From: Malachius bipustulatus
Taxonomy: Eukaryota > Arthropoda > Insecta > Coleoptera > Melyridae
Reading direction: 5' to 3'
NCBI GenBank assembly: GCA_910589415.1
Contig: OU342631.1
Span: forward strand, 16,802,001 to 16,866,000
DNA: 64,000 nucleotides
Notes under the pieces: model-generated
The model's input: only the letters and a program-made list of their open reading frames with translations
The model's database searches: none
What the model was told of the DNA's origin: nothing
Translations under genes and position numbers: made by a program
Shown: piece after piece, positions 45,801 to 57,738 of the stretch
Position numbering within the stretch: the stretch's first letter is position 1
How the letters are laid out: each line of letters opens with the position of its first letter

Positions 45801-47779
45801 ACTAATATACCTATTCCATTAGATCTAAGACTGGTATTATAAGAGTATTAGATTTTACTTTGACTGCTTAAATACATTGGCAATAAAAAAAAACTTTCCT
45901 TCAATTAATTCTAATGAGTGTAAGTATCTTGATGTAATGGTGAAAACGGCACTTCTATATCTGCTTCCTATCCCGAGATGAAAACATCCATTGCTATGAG
46001 CAACCACGGCAGTTGTGACGTCAGAATTCTGACCTCAACATCTCTTAACTCACGTATTTAACATTGCAGCAACCAGCAACCCCTGATAAAACCTAACTGA
46101 AAATACGTGCCAATTCCAAATGCCTTTAAAGATGACACAAAATTTACGCATCCCAATAAAAATGTCGTAAGTGCTTATAATGAGACAAAACAGAGAGGAT
46201 ACTTAGATACATGACAATCAATAATAACTGGAAATGATAATAATGACTGATAACGTCCACTATTTAGATTTGATGACCCATAACGTCACGCAATCTATGC
46301 GAAAATCGATCTTCGATTAAACATCGACTTAGATAACATTGCTGACGATGTCTGCTGCAGCTGTAGACAGAAAGTATGGAAGAAATTCTATTACTCCGCA
46401 CGATAAAAAAAAAAACAGTAAATTTGTAAGTTCCATATAAATACCGGTGGTAATAAAAGAATAATTATTTTCGTCAAAACTTGTTCATAACACGAAATAT
46501 GACAACTTCGCTCTTTCCCAAACTCCGGGTGGTATAGAGTGTTTACTCCGGCGGCTCTGTAAAATGGGCCCCGACAAGGCCCTAGTAATAAAAAATTTAA
46601 TTACGCCGAGATTATGTATCGCATCGGATTAAGTTCTCTAGCAGCGTTTTCAAAACACGGATAAAAGCGATACCTGGAGAGCGAATTATTTTTTATTTGG
46701 TAATCGCTTCATTATAAAGAGGCTCCGGACTTTCATATCGGGGAGAAGTGATGATATCTACAAAGTTTGTTGAGGAGTTGAGCTTCAATTAATTAAAAGT
46801 AGCGGGGAAATTTGATACGATTCAATTTCATTCGATTCAAGATGAATATCTAAATTTCGCTACTTTCACTAAAGTTTTCTCTGCTATTCGTTATAAGCAT
46901 TATTTCTAAAAAATTGAATCCCGTAAGTATTGAAGTCAGAATAATATAACACCGACATTGCAATACATATATATATACAGCAGGAAAACAAAGTCATAAA
47001 TATTCCAATTCTGGATACATTCCAGGTTTTATCCTGTGGTTTATAGTAATTTAGGATACTTTAACTCACCATTTCGTCCTCTTTTAAAGTAATTTATAAA
47101 ACCTATACACCTATAAAGTATTTTTTGTGTCATTTTACAACTTTAAATTGCAATTTCTATACAAAGAGCGCGAAACAAATTGAAACGGATAGTTGGAACG
47201 ATAGAATGCAATTCGCCGTCCATCTCCTGTTTTTAAGGATAATGGTGAGTCTTATCCGTTATAAAATGTGACATAAACCGAGACATTGTCTTTTATTTTA
47301 CTCTCCTAGCTGCAATGGCACCGCTTCTAACTGGAACGAACAATAAATAATCAATTTATCCCTTCCATCAGCGGAATCTCCGAAGTTTGATACATTGTTC
47401 CTAAATGATTCTTTTATACGTTATACGTCTTATTTTATTTCATTATAATAGACAGACAGCTCCGATTTATCTGATCGATTCCGCAATTCTTTGCTTTTGT
47501 TTGAGAACAAAAACCAGGTTCAAAAGATGAATTACTTTACTTATAACAAGGCTATAAGTTAAATAGTTGAGCTCGTAAATCTCTTATACGCACCTAATAT
47601 TTTATATTACCTACTTAACATTATATTCTTCATTTAGGATAGAGGATAAAAGAATCCTGATAGATACATCTAGAATTCTTCTATAGACTTTTACGTCAAT
47701 TTTCACTTCCAGTGAGGGAATACTTCACAAACAAATCACATTTCACCAACGTCAATATTAAAAGCTTTACCATAACAAT
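39831..47779. other. intronic DNA without recognised genes
   Basis: AT-rich DNA. An ATACAGGGTGTCC motif at about 40345 resembles the terminus of insect DNA transposons, but no partner end was found. At about 46341-46395 there is a diverged match to the upstream edge of the Penelope-like relic. Short ORFs at 40851, 41513, 44814 and 45000 resemble nothing known. Confidence 0.4.
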
Positions 47780-48300
47780 TTATGATTATCAGGAATCGCA
47801 ACGATCCCAGGTTCGAGTTCTGAGGTACACCAAATGTGGACGAAAAACCGTGACCAATAGTCGTTGTTCAACACGCACAGTTGTCGACCCGATAGGTCCG
47901 TGAGTATATAACGCAAAGCATAACCTGAGACATTAATAATTGAAGCCAACATATTGAAGTTTACCCAAAAGTCCATGATCAAGCCTATCGCAAGCCTTCG
48001 AGAAATCGTAGTTGACCACATCCACTGACCATCGAAAGTGTTAGCCATAAGTGGAGCAAAATTTGATGAATTTGTGACTGTAGATCTCTTATTTCAGGTA
48101 TATTGAGGGAAGGATGAATGCATTCGATTAAAGGAAACCAACATAGTTGTTGACCAAAGCTAGATTGCCATTCTTTAATACCGGACATACTTTACTTCTC
48201 TTCCAAACATTTGCAAATGTTAATGTTCTGAGATACAAGTTAATTATGAGAATCGAGTGATCTTGTTTCTACAACCGCTGATCAAGTAGGTAGCTGGGTA
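47780..48300 (-). pseudogene. LINE reverse-transcriptase relic
   Basis: The minus strand translates, with frameshifts and stops, to pieces of a non-LTR reverse transcriptase in the right order. A KGRST-like segment (RSTVTN, near 48080) comes first. DFSKACDRLDHGLLG follows (about 47989-48010), matching the D-F-S-K-A-F-D motif with its catalytic Asp. Then GVPQNSNLGSLRFLIIIN (about 47780-47832) matches G-V-P-Q-G-S-x-L-G-P-L-L-F. The YADD part and everything downstream are missing or unreadable. Confidence 0.65.
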
Positions 48301-51300
48301 TTTGGCCAGAGACCGCCGTAATCTCACTTTGCGGGTTCTTTATGGTACCATACGGAACTAGCATCGTCCACAGATAATTTAGGAAGATCAACAACAACAA
48401 ACGAGTCAAATTCACAAAATTGTCCACAATATCAGTGGGATTGTCATTACCAAACCTTGATTATCAATCATAAAGCTAGAAATCCTAGATGTTGCCAGCT
48501 TGCCCCGAATACTGCCAAAATTTGTTAGGATCATCCACTTAATCGCCATGTGAATTATAAGGTAACTTCGGTAATAATTTTTTTATATAATGACACTTAA
48601 ACGTCTTATAAATAATTAAAAAGCCCTATTTGATTTTACGGACTCCTATTTACTTGTTTTTTTAATTTAAAAAACTGCAGCCTCCATATAATACTTACCT
48701 CACATAGGCAGTCATAGATGAATAAAAATTCATGTTATATCCTTATAAAATTTAACATCTCGCGAAGGTGCGTGTCTTAAAACGCTTTTCAAACATTTCC
48801 GCTATGTATAACATTCGAATGTTCCCTAATATATCTCTCCTGATAGGTCCATTTCTTTCCAGGAACAGCCTATCAATGTTATCGCGATTTGGTCCAGTCA
48901 AAACTGTATTAACCTTTCCAGATGTAGAATCATGGGAGCAGGGAATTTTCCTATCCCGAGAGATTTTATCAACGTGCCTTGAATATTAAGGTTTTTCAAT
49001 TCGGTGAATGATGATTTTACCATTTTCTCATGATTTTAAGTAGATATACATAAAAGATAGTTCAATTATAATATTAGATTAGATAATCAAGAGGTGTATT
49101 GAAATCCTCTGGAAGCGGTGGAGCTCGGACGGCAAAAAACAAGCCGGTTACTGAATTGAACCCTTCAATTAAGTTTTTTCTTGCCGGAGGGCATCAATAT
49201 CTTACCAATAATTGATTAAACCCTACTTTTCTCTACAAAACCCGAGACAATCTAACAAATATCCCCGATAAGCTGGGATCGAGGATCGGGATCGATATGG
49301 TCGCATCTATGCCGCAATTCAGACTTTCCGGTAGACCGTCTAAGTCCCGATTCGGCTTAAAGGGGGGGCAGGATCTGAAGACCGTCATATTGCGAGGACG
49401 CCCATTCACTTCTATATCGGTCCCTATCGGCAATCTCTGCCTCCTACTAATGCCGTCTACATAGAGCTCTTCGAGCAGACCGACATTTAAAGCCCGGCGC
49501 CATTCATCCTCCAGAATACGCTTGCGAATTGCTTATTGCACTGACGATCTATTCAGGGAGCGACTTCAAAGTTCGTAATTTCCATCTTATGTGATATTTG
49601 ATTTCGGATGACATCGATGGAGATTTGATTGGAAACTTTAAATCTTTGTTAACGTATCGATATCTATAAGACATCAATTTCCTGTGGATAAGATTTTCCT
49701 TTACGTTCAAATTTAATAAAAGATTCGAAAATGTATGATCTCTATATGACTAGATCAAATGAAAATGAATCGACCTGAGCTGTAGATATAGAACTGCTTG
49801 TCGCTGTTTGTCAGATAAATAAAATTTCGCGCAGTAAGGACTTAGGTAGGTATGCGAGGAGACAAAATGTTTTCATTTAACTGTCATATGACTACTTGTC
49901 ATAGTAACTTTTCCGTACCAACTGTTCTAGAGCATTAAACGTGGGACTAATAACAATGTAGCAACCCCCACATGACCCTTTATTTAGATTGCGCCCGTAT
50001 GAATCAGCTGTGACAAGGTAAAGCTATAAATCGACAATTTCCAGGTAGTACGTGTACTCGAACCCACTACTTGTGCATATGACACGCGGATGTCTGGACT
50101 GGAATATAGCCGACAGAGTCGCGTGAGTCAAATGGTTTACGGCCAGTGAATGCTAAATTAAGGACAGTGTTGTCGGAATAACAAATATTAAACTCAAACT
50201 ATAGGATTTATAATCTTTAAAAGCGTTTTCGTTACAAAAACTATTATCTAGAAGCCGTGTAAAATTTATTTGAAGCACATCTCGAAAAAGTGGCTTTTTA
50301 AGATCAATTTGGATGTACTTGACGGATGTATCTATGAGAAGATGAGAAGAAATGTACAATTATGATAAAATCAACGTGGTAAATGTTCCCCATGCCCATG
50401 CAGCATGCAGCTCATCCAATAAAAACCTTTCGAAAAGAACGATCCATAATTTGGTCCTTCGAGCCGGATTTTAGCTTGATTTTCCATTGACCATCGTCTC
50501 TTGATCTTTGTTACTGAAGATTATAAAAACTGTAATAATTCTTATTAATCTCTTATTTAGCATAAAAATAACAGCCTAACAGAGTGGGACCATTGATAAT
50601 TATTATTGTATATAATTTAAGTAAACTAAAATGCCCCTAAAGTGATAATTCTAATACATTTGGGCAACACTGCGATCTATGAACACATGGTAAGCCATAG
50701 AGATAGAGAAGGGAAGGTGTCGGAGGCAGATATTCAGGCTGTCGCCCCTTGGAAGGGTCATAACGGCATCAGCTCGATTCTCCGCGGGGTGCGAATATTG
50801 ATACCCGCATAGAGAATGCAGACGATCACGCAGGTGGAGTTATATATGTACATTCGATATTATACGAGGTTCTAAGTAGTTCACGAAGATAAAATAATAA
50901 GAAGAATGATATTCCTCGATGCTGCTTAAACAATTATTGTTAAAGTAGGCTATGATTCGTCATAGGACGACAATTTCGTTTTTCTCTGGGATTCTAATTT
51001 CCAAACGTAACTCTACTTGATTAAAGAAAAGTTCTAAACTCAAATATCCCTCATGAGTCTTACAAGTACCATAAAGAATTCAAATAGCATAAGGCAAGGG
51101 GACAATTTTTTTGAAAGGTCTTTTCATCCTCTATTAAAAGCTTCAATAAAAAAATTCGCTGACGAGTTTCCAAGCCATTGTTTTTCGATTTTTTGGAAAT
51201 AGTAAGACCATCGAGGGTGAAACCGTTCCATTCTCTTGCCATTTAATGGCACACATATTTTTAGTAACTCATCATTATAAAATATACTTTTTATCAGAGT

Positions 51301-54300
51301 TTTTTCTTTTCCTTCGAGAAAAATATTTTGTGATAATTCCCGCTTTAAGCTTTCCAGAAAATGCTTCTTCAATTTTGAGAGAAGTTTACACAAAAACCCT
51401 GTGTATAGCTGCTATACCCTATAAAATGCTTTTAAAGTTTCTAAAATACAATAAAAATTTAATTTCCATGCTACGCTCTATAGTTTTTATTCTTCCCTGG
51501 TTCAATTTTCATAACAAACTGCACCTAAAATCTCAAACCTCTAATGAAAGAAAAAAATCAACATGCCCATATACACCGTTTCAAATTGTTCCAAACACAT
51601 TCCACATTTTATTATTAGATTTTTCTGCATCGACACTCCCGAATCTATTCCCATATACACTAACGAAGGAATTTACATACTTTTTTTCATCCCTAAAAGC
51701 GTATACGCGCTTAGATAACGTCATTATTTAAACCCCAAATGAGAAGCAGACTACGAATGCAAATGCTGCTTCAGCGACGAGTGCATCAAGTGGCCCTTCC
51801 CTTCAATTATCCCGGTCTGCCTTCCCTGAAGCGCACATGGGAGGAAGCCACCACGTGTGTCCATCCCGACTCCCTTATTCTAACTCGGTGAGTCGAGTCT
51901 GGAGGAGTTTCCGCGATCCACCGGAAACGAATAGTGAGACACGTGCTGTATAAACGATCGGAAACAGTTGTGACGCCGGGGGATATTTTTTCTCAACAAT
52001 TTTATATATAAATGCCCTTAAGACAAAGACTAAAGACTACTTCTTGTAATGGGAGTTATAAGATCATGCAAACATCGCTGAGTCTATTGAAGCGAAACCA
52101 AACGCGCCCCTCATAATATCCTGGAGCGTGTTACTGATATGTGTTTATATGCGTAGAACACGCAGCTTGGTTAACACGACCCGCATTGCTATTGTTATCT
52201 TGTTTTACATTAACATTAACAAAGCCTCCTTAACAACCATCAACAAGTAATGTATTTTCAGTCATCCTCTCGGTCTAAAGATACACACTTTGTCAAACGA
52301 GATTTACGACTTACTCTTAATAGGTACATAATGTATTGATTTTACCCACCAATTTTTTATCTAGACTAATGATGGCTCAACTAATTCCCGTAATGAAAAA
52401 AAAAATCAAATAGGACCTGAAGCCTCTTATACTAAAACTTATTATTCCTCACCAAATTAAAACAACCAATACCGCTAACCGATCTCACCAAACTATATGT
52501 AAATATCCTGATTAACAGTCGAACCCGTGCAACCGCGTTCCACTCTACTTAAGCGGATATATCGCCCGTCCATTGATTATTCCTCAGATGGAGGTGATGT
52601 ATGTACCGAGAAGGATCTTAGTGAAGCCACTAAGAGACCTCAAATGCCGTTATGCAGATGCTTTAGTTGATAAACAATCCCTTATAGAGTAAGCAGAACA
52701 AGACCTAGTGGTGGCCGGGCATTAGCATTCATGGCCGGTAAGGGATAACACTTCCCTTCTTGCATAATAGACTCTAGGTCTGAATCTCTAATAGTGATGG
52801 ATCTCGAACCCAGGAAGCGCAGAGACTTAAATCTGGGATTTGTTCGATATTCTCTATTAAAAAGGGTTAAATCTTGGGATCAAATTTGCAAAGATTTTGA
52901 AACTATCGATGCATTCAGGATGATATTAAAGAGAACGTCTCTTTCACTCAAACTTCAGAAAGCTGTAAAGATCATTGAGCAGAAATTTAGCCGACCTAAC
53001 GAGGTGACCAAGAAGACTTGCCATTGCCTATAACCTTTTTCTTTATTGGACACCATGTAAAAAATTAAATTATGAAATAAAGCCAGAAAGTTGATTCATA
53101 GCTTCTGATTCATTGACAGAAGCTCTATCATGCTAATATTGCAAAAAAAAAAATGCAATTTTAAAATGTTAAGCATAAGGGGTTAAGCATACGAAAAATA
53201 AAGTAATCGAAGGCAATGCTGACCGAAATATATATTTCCAGGTCAACCAAATTGGGAGTTTTTCCAGATTGTGACTCATTCTACATAGAAGTTCTAGAAG
53301 CTCGATCGTCCGGAAATATCACAATTCGTTGAGTGCATCACAAAAAATATGAAATGAGGTCTTCTGTCTTCTTCATCACCAGTCCATCCATTTCGCAAAG
53401 CACCTGCAAAGGTTCTGTGGATTCCAAAGAAGCTCTAACGCTAAACTATCTCTAACATTTCTACCAGAATATTCTGAGCTCTAGGATTGTAAAAGAGAAA
53501 TCAAAGAATGTTATCAGGGAAAACGCCTACGATAAGTTGGCATAATAAGACTGAACATTCCAAAAAAGCTCTTCAGCTTATGATGAACTGACTTAAGCCT
53601 TATCTCTTAATCTATATAAAAATGCCTGAAGCTCCTGGACCATGGTAAAAAAATCAAAGGGATGGAATCAGGTTTTTGGGAAGAGTCGAACCTGATTCTG
53701 AAGCATTCTACAAAAGTTCAATGATCAAATCGTTATATCTCAAGAAATGACGTCAGTATGGCATAAATTTTAGAGCACCACAAGAAAAAAATTAAGTTTT
53801 CGCGTTTACAGGTCTAAAGGAGTTCCACCATTCTTGAATTATTGTGCTTTGTCATGAGAAAACTTTGTCAAAACAACTCTTACACCGTGCAGCTGATCAT
53901 ATCAGTTGGAGCGAGATGGTCAAGATCAAAATTTAATTTTAATTTTTTAAATTTAATTTTTTTTTTATTCTACTTAATTATTAAAAAAATAATAATAGGA
54001 ATTCTTTGGTCAAAAAGAAACAAAAAATTTCCTATTAACGTGTGCCCGAAAATTCCGTTTTTGAGATACAGGGTGTCAAAAAATAAATTCAGCTTTTTGA
54101 AGACATCTCGGTGACCGTATAAGATACAGAGGTCATGTTTTGTACAGATCTTATCATTGATATTAGCTACTTTTTTAAAGCTAACTTTTTTCATATGCCA
54201 GTGGCGGAGATTTTAGGGCTGCTTGGGTTTTTTGCCCTTTTTGCCCCTAATACCTACGACACTGGGAAAATTAACATTTTAAAAGCGCAGTTTTTGAGAA

Positions 54301-56730
54301 AAACGGGCTGAAAAAAGCTGAATTGGTGTTAAAAAGGTGGTTTATATTTAATGGCAGCTCATAAAAGCTGAGTTCCTTATCTCAAACGGTTTCTCAGATA
54401 ACTTCAAAAAACTGGAATTATTTTTTTTTATTCAAAAATGGTGAAAGATACGGAATAATAAAATAGGAGAGAAAACGAGAATTATAACTACTGATAGTTT
54501 AAGAAAATCTGGAAAAGATCTGGAGTAACCCCATTCGTTCTAAAATTTCATGGATTGCTATCAGAAATATCTTTAACTACGCAGTTTACACCTAAAGAAA
54601 AAGCCCTTTTCCGTTCAAGCAATCTTAATTCTCTTTTTGAAAATACTTCTTCTAAGAACTGGATTAAGGAATTCTAAAGGGATGAGAAAAAATGGATTTA
54701 AAGAAGAACCATCATGCCGAAATTTCCCGCATGTTCCTTCACAAGTCCGTAAACTGTTGAGTCCACAAAGAGCGAAAAGTTTAAAATTTACCATAAAAAG
54801 CTTGAATTCTAGAAAATAAGTCAAAAAACGTAGGTATGTACACAAAATACCTTTTATTAGGAACTGTAAGAATAACATTTTTGACGTAATCACATTCTCC
54901 ACTTTCCGGGAATGTCGACTATACTAATTAAATCCAGTCAGCAATGCGTCCACGGGGAAGTTACTCGGACAGGAAAGAGCTCTTTAACACCCCCGCTTGG
55001 GGAATCGTTCCATCCGTCTCCCGTATTCAAAGAGAACTAACTTCCCTGAAACTATTAGGAGAAAGGAGAGTCACTTTATCTGCTAAAGGTAAAATCGTTG
55101 TGGCATTTCATACTCTTCCCATTAATCATTATCTTGAAGGCGATGTTAGATGTCACTTTAAATGGATCGAGAAATCTCTGATTGATGCCGACTTCATCCG
55201 AAGTGGTCATTATGGCAACGCAAAGGGCTCAATTAGTGACCTCCAAAATCCACAGTAGGAGAGTAGGAACCCTGTATGGAGAAATATTTATTGCCTGCTC
55301 GAGGATGCGACAGTAATATCTGATGCAAAACACACAATCACATAAATACTTCTCCACGGATATAGAATAATAGCGCATAGTGAAGAAGAACTAATTAATA
55401 AGAGACTTGTCATCGCTTTACCGTGTTTTGCGACATGAAAGAATACCGCGTCGGCGGTTATTACTGGAGCAACTGTGACACGTGTTATGTTCTTTCCTTT
55501 GGAGCGCCAGATCACCTCCCGGGTAAATATTTAGGGCAATTTGAGCCCGTGAAACATCACAGAGAGAAGTGGCGAAGTGTTTTCATAACACGGGGAGAAA
55601 ATAACAAATCTCGGTCTTCTGTCGGCGAGGTCTCGAATATTAAAGAGATCAGACGAAAGATGACTGGGATCAGTGTTGCCACAGATATTTCTTGTGAACT
55701 TATTTAATATTTCAACTAATCTCTAAGATTTATAGTTATTATATTATTATGTAGGCAGCGGGAAATGACATCTCAAGCTACATGATTCCTTGTCGTTATT
55801 CTAATATTTGTGAGACTTTATCCCTTGTTTATTTATACTACCGATGGTGATAATATTATTATAATAATAATTCGAGCGAGACGAAATAACTAAATTCCAA
55901 ACCGGTGATTGAATGAAATGGTAAACATATATCTTGGGGATAGGGGGAAATAGTTGGGTAGTTGGCAACAGCGTGAGGGAGGCGTAAGGAGTAAAAGATG
56001 AGGTCTTTATGTCGGCAACAATGACACCCCGGTAATTTCAGGAGGAGGCAACACGGATCTCGGAGATGTCTGTTCTGTCACTTTCAGGATGACTTATTTG
56101 CGCGGTTCGTTTATCATTCATATTCTGCACGGCACTCGGTGTTATGTTGGATCGTTCACTGTCACGTCAAAGGATAAAAAATAACGCCAAATAGAGGTTT
56201 GTGTTACCTTAGGTGTAAGTAAAGATGAGGGGTGGTAATGGGAAACGTTTGCCGGGATTCGCATAGCAAATAATTAGAGGAGTATATTCGTTATTAATAA
56301 TGCCAACGAAGCAACCCGTCTGTCAAGGGATAAAACCACCCGTTATTGAGTAATATCTTGAACCCGATTCATTTATTCTTATTAGTTCTCCCTAGAATAT
56401 CTAGAGATATAGCTACAAGAATCTGACCATAGGGGGTCATCTTTTTGATTGGTTGGCCACTCCAGCATCCATGTTTATCCTAAAAGTTCCGTTTTGTTTT
56501 AACGTGTGCCATTGTTCAAATTAAACTTCATTAAACAGACTTGTCAAATGCAGGAAAAAAACATTCATGATTCTGAAATATTATTAAGAGTGAAAGCTTC
56601 AGTTGCTTCATTTTCTTGTAGAGTAGAAAATCTATTCGCATTAAAATTTTACGGATTTGATGCATAAAAGTTTTGCAATCGCGGGGTAATATACTGTCAA
56701 AGAAAAATAGAAAAAAAAACAGCAGTATAC
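48301..56730. other. intronic DNA without recognised genes
   Basis: AT-rich. The longest open frames (161 codons at 51246, 104 at 54944) have no recognisable motif and biased composition. An ATACAGGGTGTC motif at 54066 is a possible transposon end. A 79-codon ORF at 52794-53033 is Lys/Arg-rich and may be a repeat fragment, but I cannot place it. Confidence 0.4.
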
Positions 56731-57738
56731 ATATACAGGGTGCACCATGTATCCTTCCCTATATTGCTATCTCCTGAACGCTAAGAGATACAGGGTCGGT
56801 TAAATTAGAGAAAAGATGCGCAGTTTTGTGGTCATCTCGAATTCGTCAAAACATGCAAGATATCTGTGACCGTTCCTGAAATATCCTGAAAAAACTGAAA
56901 AATCGAGATTTCTTATTTTCGTCATATCTTTTTTATTATTGGAAATTAATAAATAATTTTTTGTAGGCTTACATAAGCCGTTAAAAGCTATCCTTCTGAC
57001 ATTTCAAAAATTTTCAAGGCCTACTAGATCCAAGAGTTTTCACAGTCAACTTTCGTTTTTCTTATGGCCGCCATATTATTTTTTCATATCGTTCGATATG
57101 AAAAAAATAATGGAAATCAAAAATTAATTAAGAAACTAAAAAAAATTTTAAAATTTTAATTCTTCTTTTTTCAAAGAAAAATCTAAAAAAAATCGCAGAA
57201 AAACGTCAACATTTGTAAAATACGCCGAAATAGTGCTTGCCTTATGGTTTTTTAATTTATCTATGAAATTCGGTCTAAAAATGTGTCTTTTTGTAAAGAA
57301 AAAAGAAGAATAAAAATTTTTTAAATTTATTTTTTGAAGTTTAACAATTTTTAGTTTTTATGATTTTTTTTATATCGAACAACATAAAAAAACAATATGG
57401 TGGCTATAAGAAAAACGAAAGTTGACTATGAAAATTCTGGGATCTATTCGGCTTTGAAAATTTTTGAAATGTCAGATGGGTAGCTCTTGCCGACTTATGT
57501 AAGCCCACAAAAAATTATTCATTAATCTCCAATAATAAAAAAGATATGGAAAAAATAAGAAATCTCGATTTTTCAGTTTTTCAGGATATTTCAGGAACGG
57601 TCACAGATATCTGGTATGTCTCGACGAAATCGAGATGGCCACAAAATTGCGCTCCTTTGGACTTGTTTAACCGACCCTGTATCTGTTAGCGTTAGGAGAT
57701 AGCAATATAGAGAAGGATACATGGTGCACCCTGTATAT
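56731..57738. repeat. fold-back element, 1.0 kb with arms of about 480 bp
   Basis: The ends are exact inverses (ATATACAGGGTGCACCATGT on the left, its complement on the right). The two halves remain complementary nearly to the centre, with scattered mismatches and indels. Shared inner blocks include AGAAATCTCGATTTTTCAGT-like and GAAAAACGAAAGTTGACT-like sequence. There is no coding capacity. TA lies next to CAGGG at both ends, compatible with a TA target duplication, but the outermost bases are themselves palindromic, so this is not proved. Confidence 0.85.

Noticed and set aside
47811..47830. GGTTCGAGTTC as a tRNA T-loop
   Set aside because: No acceptor or anticodon stems around it. The bases belong to the LINE reverse-transcriptase relic.
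51246..51731. 161-codon plus-strand ORF
   Set aside because: AT-driven composition rich in Phe, Leu, Ile and Lys, no motif, opposite to the host gene and inside its intron. Likely chance.
54944..55258. 104-codon plus-strand ORF
   Set aside because: Nothing recognisable in the protein and no splice context. Possibly chance.
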